Below are positions 40,692-48,734 of a DNA stretch of 64,000 nt, piece by piece (the stretch's first letter is position 1; the number at the start of each line of letters is the position of its first letter). Both the position numbers and the translations under genes were made by a program. Source of the stretch: Nonomuraea pusilla (GTDB taxonomy: Bacteria; Actinomycetota; Actinomycetes; Streptosporangiales; Streptosporangiaceae). The stretch spans positions 248,001-312,000 of the forward strand of contig NZ_FOBF01000003.1 of assembly GCF_900109355.1 (NCBI RefSeq). Reading direction: 5' to 3'. Below the pieces are notes generated by a model. It was not told the DNA's origin, made no database searches, and worked only from the letters and a program-made list of their open reading frames with translations.

Positions 40692-41497
40692 GGCGGGCCC
40701 TGGTCGCGGCCGTGCTGGCCGTGGGCGCCGTGGTGAGCGTCCTGCCGTTCTACTGGATGGTGGTGGCGGCCACGCACGACGGCGGCGAGCTGTTCGCCTC
40801 TCCCCCGCCGTTCCTGCCGGGCGCCGAGCTGATGGCGAACCTGGCCAGGCTGGAGGAGAGCGTGCACTTCGGCAGGGTGCTGGCCACCAGCGTGTGGACG
40901 GCGCTCGTCTACACCGCGCTCAGCTCCCTCGTGTCGGCGATGTGCGGGTACGGCCTGGCGAAGTACCGGTTCAGGGGACGGGGCGTGCTGCTCGGGGCGG
41001 TGCTGGCCACCATGATGATCCCGTTCCAGGTGCTGCTCGTGCCGCTGTTCCAGATGATGGCGAGCGTCGGGTGGGTGGACACCTACCAGTCGATCGTCAT
41101 CCCGTTCCTGGCGAACTCGTTCGGGATCTTCCTGATGCGGCAGGCGTTCCTCGGCTTCCCCGACGCGCTGCTGGAGAGCGGGCGCCTCGATGGGGCGGGC
41201 GACCTGCGGATCTTCTACCGGATCGTGCTCCCGTGCGTGCGCCCGCAGCTCGGGGCGCTCGTCATCTTCACCTTCATGTCCCAGTGGAACGCCTTCATCT
41301 GGCCGCTGCTGATGCTGAACTCGGAGGAGCGCTACACGGTGCCCGTGGCGCTGAACCACCTCATCGGGCTGTCGCACGTCGACTACGCGGGGCTGATGCT
41401 GGGCGCGTTCCTCGCCACGCTGCCGCTGATGCTGGTCTTCCTGCTGTTCCAGCGCCAGTTCGTGTCCGGGTTGCTGGGGGGCGCGGTGAAGTCCTGA
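40688..41497 (+). CDS. Sugar ABC transporter permease (MalG type, second system)
   Basis: A 269-residue, six-span permease that starts at GTG 40688 within the preceding stop. The EAA loop LLESGRLDGAGDLRIFYRIV lies near residue 165; its first residues (LLESGRLDGAG) replace the more usual EAAxxDGA, a modest variation. ATMMIPFQVLLVPLFQMM and FMSQWNAFIWPLLML are characteristic MalG/UgpE spans. It ends the operon; a DUF985 cupin gene begins 15 bp later and might be co-transcribed. Confidence 0.92.
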   Translation: MRRALVAAVLAVGAVVSVLPFYWMVVAATHDGGELFASPPPFLPGAELMANLARLEESVHFGRVLATSVWTALVYTALSSLVSAMCGYGLAKYRFRGRGVLLGAVLATMMIPFQVLLVPLFQMMASVGWVDTYQSIVIPFLANSFGIFLMRQAFLGFPDALLESGRLDGAGDLRIFYRIVLPCVRPQLGALVIFTFMSQWNAFIWPLLMLNSEERYTVPVALNHLIGLSHVDYAGLMLGAFLATLPLMLVFLLFQRQFVSGLLGGAVKS

Positions 41498-41512
41498 CCG
41501 TACAATCGCCGG

Positions 41513-42058
41513 GTGGAGCTGAGGATCTATCCTGACGGCCCGTCCTTCGAGGTGGGCGACGAGGCCGAGGCGCTGGCGGCCCCGTACGAGGGGCAGCTCG
41601 TCCTCGACGGCACGCGCTTCCTGCGCAGGGACGTCACGGGAGCGCCCGTGGCCTTCGCCGAGCGCCCGCCGATCGCCGCGGCGCTCGACCTGCTCCCCCA
41701 CCCGGAGGGCGGCTGGTTCAGGGAGACCTGGCGGGCGGGCGCGTCGTTCACGCCGGAGGGCTATCCGGGCGAGCGGGCGAGCGCCACCGGCATCTACTTC
41801 CTGCTCATGCCGGGCGAGGAGTCGGTGCCGCACGTGGTCCGCTCGGACGAGGTCTGGCTGTGGCACAGGGGCGGGCCGCTCACGCTGACGGTGGGCGACG
41901 CCGAGGTCACGCTCGGGCCGCTGGTCGAGGACGGCCAGGTGCCGCAGGCGGTGGTGCCGGGCGGCGTGTGGCAGTCGGCCCGCCCGGCGGGGCCCGAAGC
42001 GGTCCTCGTGAGCTGCGTCGTCTCGCCGGGCTTCGACTTCGCCGATTTCACCGCCTGA
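41513..42058 (+). CDS. Cupin-domain protein of the DUF985 family
   Basis: A 181-residue protein starting at GTG. The first 55 residues are a small beta-rich extension (YPDGPSFEVGDEAEALAAPY). The rest is a DUF985-type cupin: LDLLPHPEGGWFRETWR, ATGIYFLLMPGEESVPHVVR, SDEVWLWHRGGPLTLTV and VPGGVWQSARPAG are its four conserved strands. DUF985 proteins form RmlC-like barrels; some are linked to sugar or amine metabolism, but no activity is established for this protein. Whether it belongs to the upstream transporter operon or is independent is not clear from spacing alone. Confidence 0.85.
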   Translation: MELRIYPDGPSFEVGDEAEALAAPYEGQLVLDGTRFLRRDVTGAPVAFAERPPIAAALDLLPHPEGGWFRETWRAGASFTPEGYPGERASATGIYFLLMPGEESVPHVVRSDEVWLWHRGGPLTLTVGDAEVTLGPLVEDGQVPQAVVPGGVWQSARPAGPEAVLVSCVVSPGFDFADFTA

Positions 42059-42064
42059 ACGATC

Positions 42065-42089
42065 GCATGCCCGTATATAAGAGGCATGC
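42065..42089 (+). promoter_or_regulatory. Leaderless promoter and dyad at the NLR-like gene start
   Basis: TATATA (42074-42079) lies 6 bases before the ATG at 42086, the right distance for transcription to begin at the start codon; no ribosome site is present. It is framed by a perfect 7-bp inverted repeat, GCATGCC (42065-42071) and GGCATGC (42083-42089), the right arm covering the start codon. A repressor bound there would block both -10 element and start. Confidence 0.6.
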
Positions 42090-45000
42090 CGGGGATTGAA
42101 GCGGCGGTGGCCGCGGCGGGGAAGGCGATCGCGGAGCGGGCCGCGCGCGAATGGCTGGCCACCCGCGCCGCGCGCAGGGACCGCGCCTCCGACCTGAAGG
42201 ACCTCGTCCAGAGCGGCTTTCGCGACAGGATCGCCGCCAGGAAGTTCGCCAACCAGCTCGAAGGCGTCGCGCTCGCCGTCGAGGGCCGCCTGAGCAGGCT
42301 CGTCGAGCAGGAGTTCGCCGGGCTCGGCGAGTCCGCGCGCGCCGCCGTGCTGCTGGACGTCGTCGCCGCCCTGCGCGCCGCCGACCTGTCGGACGCCGCG
42401 CTGTTCGACGCCGACGCCGACCCCGCCGAACTCGCCGGGCGCGTCGTCGCCGGGCTTCCCGCGCCCGCCGGGCTGGGCGAGGCCGAGCAGCGCCTGTACG
42501 GCATCCTGCTCGCCGAGTCCGTGGACTGCCTCGCCGCCATGATGCGGCAGCTCCCCCAGTTCCTGCCCAGGGCCGCCACCGAGAGCCTGGCCCGGCTGAG
42601 CGGCCTGGCGGAGGGCGTGGAACGGCTGCTCGCCCGCCTGCCCGCGCGCTCGCTGGAGGCCCCGGAAGGCAGCCAGGACGACGCCGCGTACGAACGTCTC
42701 TACCTGGGCTTCGTCAGCCGGGCCCTGGACGAGGTCGAGCTGTTCGGCGTCCGCGTCGAGAACTTCAGACCGCGTACCTCCCTGAGCGTCGCCTACATCA
42801 GCCTCGGCGTGCTGGCGGACGAGCGCGGCCCCTCGCCACGGCCGGAACGGCTGTCGCCCGCCTCGCTCACCGGGCGGCAGGACGTCCGCCACGGCACCGA
42901 ACGCGTCGAGCGGGCGCTCGGCCGCTCCCGCCTGGTGCTGCTGCGCGGCGAGGCCGGCTCGGGCAAGAGCACGCTGCTGCGCTGGCTCGCCGTCACCGCC
43001 GCGCGCGGCGGCTTCACCGACGCCCTGGAAGGCTGGAACGGCTGCGTCCCCCTGATGATCAAGCTGCGCAGCCACGCGGGCGGGAGGTTCCCCGCGCCCC
43101 GGGAGTTCCTGGACGACGTCGCCCAGGAGGTGGCCGGGCGCATGCCGCGCGGCTGGACCGAGCGGGTGCTGGAGTCGGGCCGGGCGCTGCTGCTCGTGGA
43201 CGGCGTGGACGAGCTGCCGCCCGGCCACCGCCCGGCCGCGAGGGAGTGGCTGTCGAGGCTGCTCAAGGCGTACCCGGCGACGCGGGTGGTGGTGACCTCG
43301 CGCCCGACCGCCGCCGACGCCCGCTGGCTGCGGGACGAGGGGTTCGCCCCGGCGATGCTGGAGCCGATGACGCCCGAGGACCTGCGCGAGCTGGTGCGTC
43401 AGTGGCACGTCGCCATGCGCGACTGCCCCAGCCTGCCCTGCGACGCCGCGGAGCTGGAGGGCTACGAGGCCGCGCTGCTCGCCCGCATGGAGGCCCACCC
43501 GCACCTGCGCGTCCTCGCCTCGACCCCGCTGCTCGCCGCCATGCTGTGCGCACTCAACCTCGACCGCCGCACCCACCTCCCACGCAGCCGCATGGGCCTG
43601 TACGAGGCCGTGCTCGACCTGCTCCTCGACCGGCGCGACGCCGAACGCCGCATCGCCGACGAGGTGTCGCTCGATCCCGAGCAGAAGGTGTGGATCCTGC
43701 GCGACCTGGCCTGGCGGCTGGTCTCCATGGGACGTTCTGAGCTGTCGAAGGCCACGGCGCTGCGGCGGGTCGAGCAGAAGCTCGCCTCGATGACGCGGAT
43801 GCCGTACGCGGCCGGGGACGTCCTCGACCACCTGCTGCGCCGCAGCGGGGTGCTGCGCGAGCCCGTGCCGGGACGGGTGGACTTCGCGCACAGGACCGTC
43901 CAGGAGTACCTGGCCGCCGGGCAGCTCGTCGAGGACGAGGACGTCGAGGCGGCGGTCGAGCGGGCGCACCTCGACCAGTGGCGCGAGGTCGTGGTGATGG
44001 CCGCCGGGCACGCCGGGGCCCGGCTGCGCGGGGAACTGCTCGCGGGGCTGCTCGACCGCGCCGACCGGGGCGGCAGGCACGCCCGCAGGCTGCGGCTGCT
44101 GGTGGCGGCCTGCCTGGAGACGGTGCAGGAGATCCCGGTGGCGCTGCGCGGCAGGATCGAGGGGTGCCTGGCCCAGGTGATCCCGCCGCGCACGGCGGAC
44201 GAGGCGCGGACGCTGGCGGCGGCGGGCGAGGAGATCCTGCGCCGGCTGCCGGACGACCTGTCGGGTCTGCCTGAGCGGGCGGCGGCGATGACGGTCAGGA
44301 CTGCCTGGCTGATCAACGGCGAGGAGTCGCTGACCAAGCTGTCCCGCTACGCCTCGGACGGGCGGGAACCGGTCCGGTCACAGCTCCAGGAGGGCTGGCT
44401 GTTCTACGACGCGAACACCTACGCGCGCCGGGTGCTGACCGGCTTCCCGATCTTGCAGGTGCAGAGCACCAGGCAGTTGCGCGGTCTGGCTCACCTGGGT
44501 GGAGCGGAAGAGCTGACCGTCGAGGGCGATGAGCCGATCACCGACCTCGGCTTCCTGCGACACGTGCCCCGGCTGCGACGATTGGAGTTCGACATGCTCG
44601 CCGTGAAGGGGCTCGACGAGGTGGCGCCCCTGAGGGAGCTGCGTCGCCTGTGGATCTCCATGCAGACGGCGCGCCCCGTTGATGTGAGAGCGGTCGAGCA
44701 CTTGCGGCAGCTCAAGGAGCTCTGGCTGTGGCGGGTCATCCTGGATGATCTTGACTTCATGGACCGCCTGCCCCGGCTGCTCAGACTGGGTCTCCTGCTG
44801 CCCTCGACCACCCCGGCACGCTGGGCGGAGTCCTTGGCCGGTCAGGACGAGCTGCGCATGCTCTCCCTCCGAGGAGTCGGGCGGGCCCTGCCTTCGGAGG
44901 TCTTCGCCCGCATGCGGGCGCTGCAGTCGCTGGCGCTGCATTCGGTGCCAACGGCCGCCCCGTGTCTGGAGGCCCTGGCCGAACGGCCGATCAACTGGCT

Positions 45001-45340
45001 CTCCCTCTCCCGTGCGGATCTAGATGATCTGCGGCTGACCTCCTCCTTCCCTCTGAAGTACCTCAGCCTCAGTCAGATGGAGCCGCTGCGGGACCTGTCG
45101 CCGCTGCGGGGGCAGGAGGCGCTCAACCGGGTGGAGCTGGTCGGGTGCCCGCGAGTGACGGATCTGGCGCCGCTCGCCGATCTGCCCGCGCTGACCAGCC
45201 TGCACCTCGCCGGGCTGCCCGGGGAGGTCGATCTCGCGCCGCTGGCCGGGAAGGCCGGGCTGACGGTCGAGCTGGGCGAGGGGCAGCGGGTCGCGAACGA
45301 GCGGCTGGTCAGGGGAACGGTGAAGATCAAACGGTTCTGA
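42086..45340 (+). CDS. NACHT-domain NTPase with C-terminal leucine-rich repeats (bacterial NLR-like)
   Basis: A 1084-residue STAND-type NTPase. Residues 1-260 are helical with no enzymatic motif, similar in style to the N-terminal helical domains of actinobacterial NACHT proteins. The NACHT core has Walker A GEAGSGKS (288-295), Walker B ALLLVDGVDELPPG (about 365-378, with the NACHT-typical second acidic residues DxxDE), sensor RVVVTSRPTAAD and a winged-helix part ending VDFAHRTVQEYLAAGQLV. Residues about 800-1075 contain at least ten leucine-rich repeats (for example LRRLEFDMLAVKGLDEVAPL). Such bacterial NLR homologues are often antiphage sensors or signal switches. No separate effector gene is adjacent, so the N-terminal region may be the effector. 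It has its own leaderless promoter. Confidence 0.9.
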   Translation: MPGIEAAVAAAGKAIAERAAREWLATRAARRDRASDLKDLVQSGFRDRIAARKFANQLEGVALAVEGRLSRLVEQEFAGLGESARAAVLLDVVAALRAADLSDAALFDADADPAELAGRVVAGLPAPAGLGEAEQRLYGILLAESVDCLAAMMRQLPQFLPRAATESLARLSGLAEGVERLLARLPARSLEAPEGSQDDAAYERLYLGFVSRALDEVELFGVRVENFRPRTSLSVAYISLGVLADERGPSPRPERLSPASLTGRQDVRHGTERVERALGRSRLVLLRGEAGSGKSTLLRWLAVTAARGGFTDALEGWNGCVPLMIKLRSHAGGRFPAPREFLDDVAQEVAGRMPRGWTERVLESGRALLLVDGVDELPPGHRPAAREWLSRLLKAYPATRVVVTSRPTAADARWLRDEGFAPAMLEPMTPEDLRELVRQWHVAMRDCPSLPCDAAELEGYEAALLARMEAHPHLRVLASTPLLAAMLCALNLDRRTHLPRSRMGLYEAVLDLLLDRRDAERRIADEVSLDPEQKVWILRDLAWRLVSMGRSELSKATALRRVEQKLASMTRMPYAAGDVLDHLLRRSGVLREPVPGRVDFAHRTVQEYLAAGQLVEDEDVEAAVERAHLDQWREVVVMAAGHAGARLRGELLAGLLDRADRGGRHARRLRLLVAACLETVQEIPVALRGRIEGCLAQVIPPRTADEARTLAAAGEEILRRLPDDLSGLPERAAAMTVRTAWLINGEESLTKLSRYASDGREPVRSQLQEGWLFYDANTYARRVLTGFPILQVQSTRQLRGLAHLGGAEELTVEGDEPITDLGFLRHVPRLRRLEFDMLAVKGLDEVAPLRELRRLWISMQTARPVDVRAVEHLRQLKELWLWRVILDDLDFMDRLPRLLRLGLLLPSTTPARWAESLAGQDELRMLSLRGVGRALPSEVFARMRALQSLALHSVPTAAPCLEALAERPINWLSLSRADLDDLRLTSSFPLKYLSLSQMEPLRDLSPLRGQEALNRVELVGCPRVTDLAPLADLPALTSLHLAGLPGEVDLAPLAGKAGLTVELGEGQRVANERLVRGTVKIKRF

Positions 45341-45407
45341 TGCGGCCGTACTTGGGTTTTTTCCGGCGGGATGATTGTCTGTCGGGAGAAACTTCGAGGA
45401 GGTATCG

Positions 45408-46943
45408 GTGAGCCGACAGATCGTTTCCGTCGTGGGCGGCAAGGACGCCGCCAGTGTCGACACCTACGAGTCGACCAACCCGGCGCGCACCGGTGACGTC
45501 GTCGCCTCCGTCGGGCTGGCCGACGCCGACGTCTTCGCCGCCGCGTGCCGCACCGCCAAGGAGGCGCAGCGGGAGTGGGCGAAGGTGCCGGCGCCGGTGC
45601 GGGGCCGGGTGATCGCCTCGATCGGCCGGCTGGTCGAGGCGAACGCCGAGAGCCTGGCCAGGCTGGTGACCGAGGAGATCGGCAAGCCGTACGCCGAGGC
45701 GCTGGGCGAGGTGCGGGAGATCGTCGACACCTGCGACTTCTTCCTCGGCGAGGGCCGCCGCCTGTACGGGCAGACCGTGCCGTCGGAGATGCCGGACAAG
45801 AACCTGTTCACCTTCCGCACCCCGGTGGGCGTGGCGGCCGTCATCACGGCCGGCAACTTCCCCGTCGCGGTGCCGTCGTGGTACCTCGTCCCGGCGCTGC
45901 TGTGCGGCAACGCCGTCGTGTGGAAGCCCGCGGAGTACTCGGCCGCCTCGGCCCACGCCATGTTCCGCCTGTTCTCGGCGGCGGGGCTGCCCGACGGCGT
46001 GCTGAACATCGTCTTCGCCGACGGCGCGGAGACCTTCCGCGGCCTCGACCGGGCGCTCGGTGAGGGCACGGTGCAGAAGGTCGGGTTCACCGGGTCGAGC
46101 GAGGTGGGCAGGAGGATCGGCGAGCTGGCCGGGCGGCACCTGCAGTCGGCCTGCCTGGAGCTCGGCGGCAAGAACCCCATGGTCGTCATGCCGGACGCCG
46201 ACCTCGACCTCGCCGTGGAGGGCGCGCTGTTCTCCGGCTTCGGCACGGCCGGGCAGCGGTGCACCAGCCTGGGCACGGTGATCGTGCACGAGAGCGTGCA
46301 CGACGAGTTCCTGGAGCGGTTCGCGCGGGCCGTGCGCGAGGCGGAGATCGGCGACCCGGCGGGCGACGTGCTGGCGGGGCCGCTGCTCGACAGGAAGTTC
46401 GCCGAGCGGTTCGAGGAGTACCTGACCTGGATCCAGCCGCACCACACGGTCGTCACGGGCCCGGTGGGCCGCATCACGGAGGACAACCCGCGGGGCGGCT
46501 TCGACGGCGGCGACGGGCTGTACTACCACCCGGTGGTGGTCGACGGCGTCCGTCCTGACGACCGGCTGTTTCTGGAGGAGACGTTCGGGCCGATCGTGGG
46601 CGTGACGGCGTTCCGCACCCTGGACGAGGCGATCGAGCTGGCCAACCTGCCCGGGTACGGCCTGTCGAGCTCCATCTACACGACCGACGCCGCGAACGCC
46701 TTCCGCTTCCGCGAGGGCGTCTCGGCGGGCATGGTCAGCGTCAACAACTCGACGTCGGGCGCGGAGGCGCACCTGCCGTTCGGCGGCAACGGCAAGTCGG
46801 GCAACGGCAGCCGGCAGTCCGGCATGTGGGTGCTGGACCAGTTCACCCGCTGGCAGGCGATGAACTGGGACCACTCGGGACGCCTGCAGAAGGCCCAGAT
46901 GGACGTGGCCGAGATCACGCCCGACCTGGGCTTCCGCCTGTAA
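45408..46943 (+). CDS. NAD(P)-dependent aldehyde dehydrogenase
   Basis: A 511-residue ALDH. The cofactor-binding VWKPAEYSAASAH and GFTGSSEVGRRIGELAG, the general base Glu in CLELGGKNPMVV and the catalytic C285 in AGQRCTSLG are all present. The C-terminal extension RWQAMNWDHSGRLQKAQMD is longer than in most ALDHs and characterises an actinobacterial subgroup. It oxidises an aldehyde to the acid; the substrate is not evident, though semialdehydes are plausible. The GTG at 45408 has GAGGAGG about 5 bases upstream. It converges with glnII across a strong hairpin. Confidence 0.9.
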   Translation: MSRQIVSVVGGKDAASVDTYESTNPARTGDVVASVGLADADVFAAACRTAKEAQREWAKVPAPVRGRVIASIGRLVEANAESLARLVTEEIGKPYAEALGEVREIVDTCDFFLGEGRRLYGQTVPSEMPDKNLFTFRTPVGVAAVITAGNFPVAVPSWYLVPALLCGNAVVWKPAEYSAASAHAMFRLFSAAGLPDGVLNIVFADGAETFRGLDRALGEGTVQKVGFTGSSEVGRRIGELAGRHLQSACLELGGKNPMVVMPDADLDLAVEGALFSGFGTAGQRCTSLGTVIVHESVHDEFLERFARAVREAEIGDPAGDVLAGPLLDRKFAERFEEYLTWIQPHHTVVTGPVGRITEDNPRGGFDGGDGLYYHPVVVDGVRPDDRLFLEETFGPIVGVTAFRTLDEAIELANLPGYGLSSSIYTTDAANAFRFREGVSAGMVSVNNSTSGAEAHLPFGGNGKSGNGSRQSGMWVLDQFTRWQAMNWDHSGRLQKAQMDVAEITPDLGFRL

Positions 46944-46961
46944 CCGGCCCGGAGCGCGGAA

Positions 46962-46995
46962 CGCCGCAGGGAAGCGGGTGTGCTTCCCTGCGGCG
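46962..46995. terminator. Strong bidirectional hairpin between the aldehyde dehydrogenase gene and glnII
   Basis: CGCCGCAGGGAAGC (46962-46975) pairs perfectly over 14 bp with GCTTCCCTGCGGCG (46982-46995) around a GGGTGT loop. It lies between the two convergent stop codons. Confidence 0.9.
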
Positions 46996-47028
46996 CCGGT
47001 GGTGGGCGGGCGTCCTCGACGCCGGGGA

Positions 47029-48048
47029 TCAGACCAGGCCGGCCTTCTCCAGCGCCGCGCAGCAGGTGTCCACGAGCAGGCGGGTCACCACGTACGGGTC
47101 GACGTTGGCGTTCGGGCGGCGGTCCTCGATGTAGCCCTTCTTGTCCACCTCGACCTGCCACGGGATGCGGACGGAGGCGCCGCGGTTGGACACGCCGTAG
47201 GTGTACTTGTTCCACGGGGCGGTCTCGTGGTGGCCGGTGAGGCGCAGCTCGATGTCGGCGCCGTACTGGGAGACGTGCTCCATGGGCTTGTCGCCCTCGC
47301 CGAGCGCCTCGCAGGCGGTGATGATGGCGTCGTAGTTCTCGCGCATCGCCTTGGTGGAGAAGTTGGTGTGCGCGCCGGCGCCGTTCCAGTCGCCCCTGGC
47401 GGGCTTGGCGTCGAGGGTGGCCTCGACGCCGAACTCCTCGGCGGTGCGGTAGAGCAGGTAGCGGGCGACCCACAGGTGGTCGGCGACCTCGATCGGGCCG
47501 GCGGGGCCGACCTGGAACTCCCACTGGCCCGGCATGACCTCGGCGTTGATGCCGGAGATCTTCAGGCCGGCGGCGAGGCAGCGGTCGAGGTGCAGCTCGA
47601 CGATGTCGCGGCCGAACACGGCCTCGGCGCCCACGCCGCAGTAGTAGTGGCCCTGCGGGGCGGGGAAGCCGCCCTCGGGGAAGCCGAGCGGGCGGCTGCC
47701 CTTGAAGAAGGTGTACTCCTGCTCGATGCCGAACCAGGAGTCCTGCTCGGCGAAGCGCTCGGCCACCGGGCGGAGCTGCGCGCGGGTGTTGCTGGCGTGC
47801 GGGTCGCCGTTGATCTCCTCGACCTCGCACAGGACGAGTACGTCGTCGCCGCCGCGGATCGGGTCGGGGCAGGTGAAGACCGGGCGGAGCACGCGGTCCG
47901 ACGAGTGGCCCTTGGCCTGGTTGGTGCTGGAGCCGTCGAAGCCCCAGACCGGAGGCTCGGCGCCGTCGGCGAGGATCTTCGTCTTCGAGCGCAGCAGAGC
48001 GGTCGGCTCGGTGCCGTCGATCCAGATGTACTCAGCCTTGTAGCTCAC
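47029..48048 (-). CDS. glnII: Glutamine synthetase, type II (GSII)
   Basis: A 339-residue GSII, the eukaryote-like form found in Streptomyces and rhizobia alongside GSI. It starts SYKAEYIWIDGTEPT; GFDGSSTNQA (beta-grasp), WFGIEQEYTFF (metal-binding Glu), PGQWEFQVGP and GDWNGAGAHTNFSTKAMRE are the conserved catalytic signatures. It makes glutamine from glutamate, ammonia and ATP in the cytosol. The length matches the family. I chose GTG 48048 because GAAAGGA lies 6 bases upstream and family members begin at this point. It lacks the tyrosine-adenylylation site of GSI, so control is expected at the transcription level. Confidence 0.96.
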   Translation of the reverse strand: MSYKAEYIWIDGTEPTALLRSKTKILADGAEPPVWGFDGSSTNQAKGHSSDRVLRPVFTCPDPIRGGDDVLVLCEVEEINGDPHASNTRAQLRPVAERFAEQDSWFGIEQEYTFFKGSRPLGFPEGGFPAPQGHYYCGVGAEAVFGRDIVELHLDRCLAAGLKISGINAEVMPGQWEFQVGPAGPIEVADHLWVARYLLYRTAEEFGVEATLDAKPARGDWNGAGAHTNFSTKAMRENYDAIITACEALGEGDKPMEHVSQYGADIELRLTGHHETAPWNKYTYGVSNRGASVRIPWQVEVDKKGYIEDRRPNANVDPYVVTRLLVDTCCAALEKAGLV

Positions 48049-48148
48049 GGCGGTCCTTTCGGGGTTTTTCTCAGCCACGCCGAGTCTTGCGGACGGCCGT
48101 TTCCCGGTTTTTGCCCAAATGTGAACGCCGTGTTAAGTGAGGAGACCT

Positions 48149-48631
48149 TTACCTTTCCCGTACCGTGCCGTCCGGTTCGACGGTGAGATCCACATTGGGG
48201 CCGCCTTCTCCGCACTCGGGGCCGTTGGGGAAACGGCCGCGCGGGGTGACCTGCACGGTGCGGTCGAGCACGGGGCGGGACGCCGCGTCGCGCAGGACCA
48301 GGCGCACCCGTACCGGACGCTTCGGCAGTCCCTCGACGGCGGCGAAGCCGTGCTTGCCCCCCGTCGGCTCCACCGGGACCGAGCAGGAGTCGCCCGCGCA
48401 GGTCTGCGCCCCGGCGCGGGTGGCGGGCAGCAGGTCCATCGGCGGCGTGCGGCAGGAGCCGTCCCAGCAGACGCTCAGGTCGGCGGTGCGCGCCCGGGCG
48501 GCGATCGGGGGCTCGACGGTCAGGGCGACGCCGACGGGGGTGCCGATCGCGGTGCAGGCGAGGTCCTGGCGGCAGCCGGAGAGCAGGGCGGCCCCGGCGA
48601 GGGCGGCGGCGACGAGCAGGGGTCTGGGCAC
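48149..48631 (-). CDS. Small cysteine-rich lipoprotein of unknown function
   Basis: About 160 residues. A signal peptide (PRPLLVAAALAGAALLSGC) ends in the lipobox LLSGC, so it is predicted to be a membrane-anchored lipoprotein. The mature part has five or more further cysteines (SVCWDGSC, TCAGDSC, ECGEGG) that could form disulfides, and a beta-rich pattern (PVRVRLVLRDAASRPVLDRT). I do not recognise a family. The GTG at 48631 was chosen because it puts the signal peptide at the N-terminus; the ribosome site is weak. It is upstream of, and transcribed toward, glnII, but the gap of 100 bp argues for separate promoters. Confidence 0.7.
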   Translation of the reverse strand: MPRPLLVAAALAGAALLSGCRQDLACTAIGTPVGVALTVEPPIAARARTADLSVCWDGSCRTPPMDLLPATRAGAQTCAGDSCSVPVEPTGGKHGFAAVEGLPKRPVRVRLVLRDAASRPVLDRTVQVTPRGRFPNGPECGEGGPNVDLTVEPDGTVRER

Positions 48632-48734
48632 ACCCCTACGACGTCGCGGGCCCGGCCGCGGTTCAGCGACCGGGCCCACGAGCAGCCGGAGGCCGCATCA
48701 CCCCGCCCGGGACGGCATGCGGGCCACGTCCGGG

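Noticed and set aside
48060..48140. Possible GlnR box upstream of glnII
   Set aside because: TTAAC and TTCAC half-sites are 11 bp apart, but the second does not match GaAAC, and no second box follows. Evidence is too weak to list.
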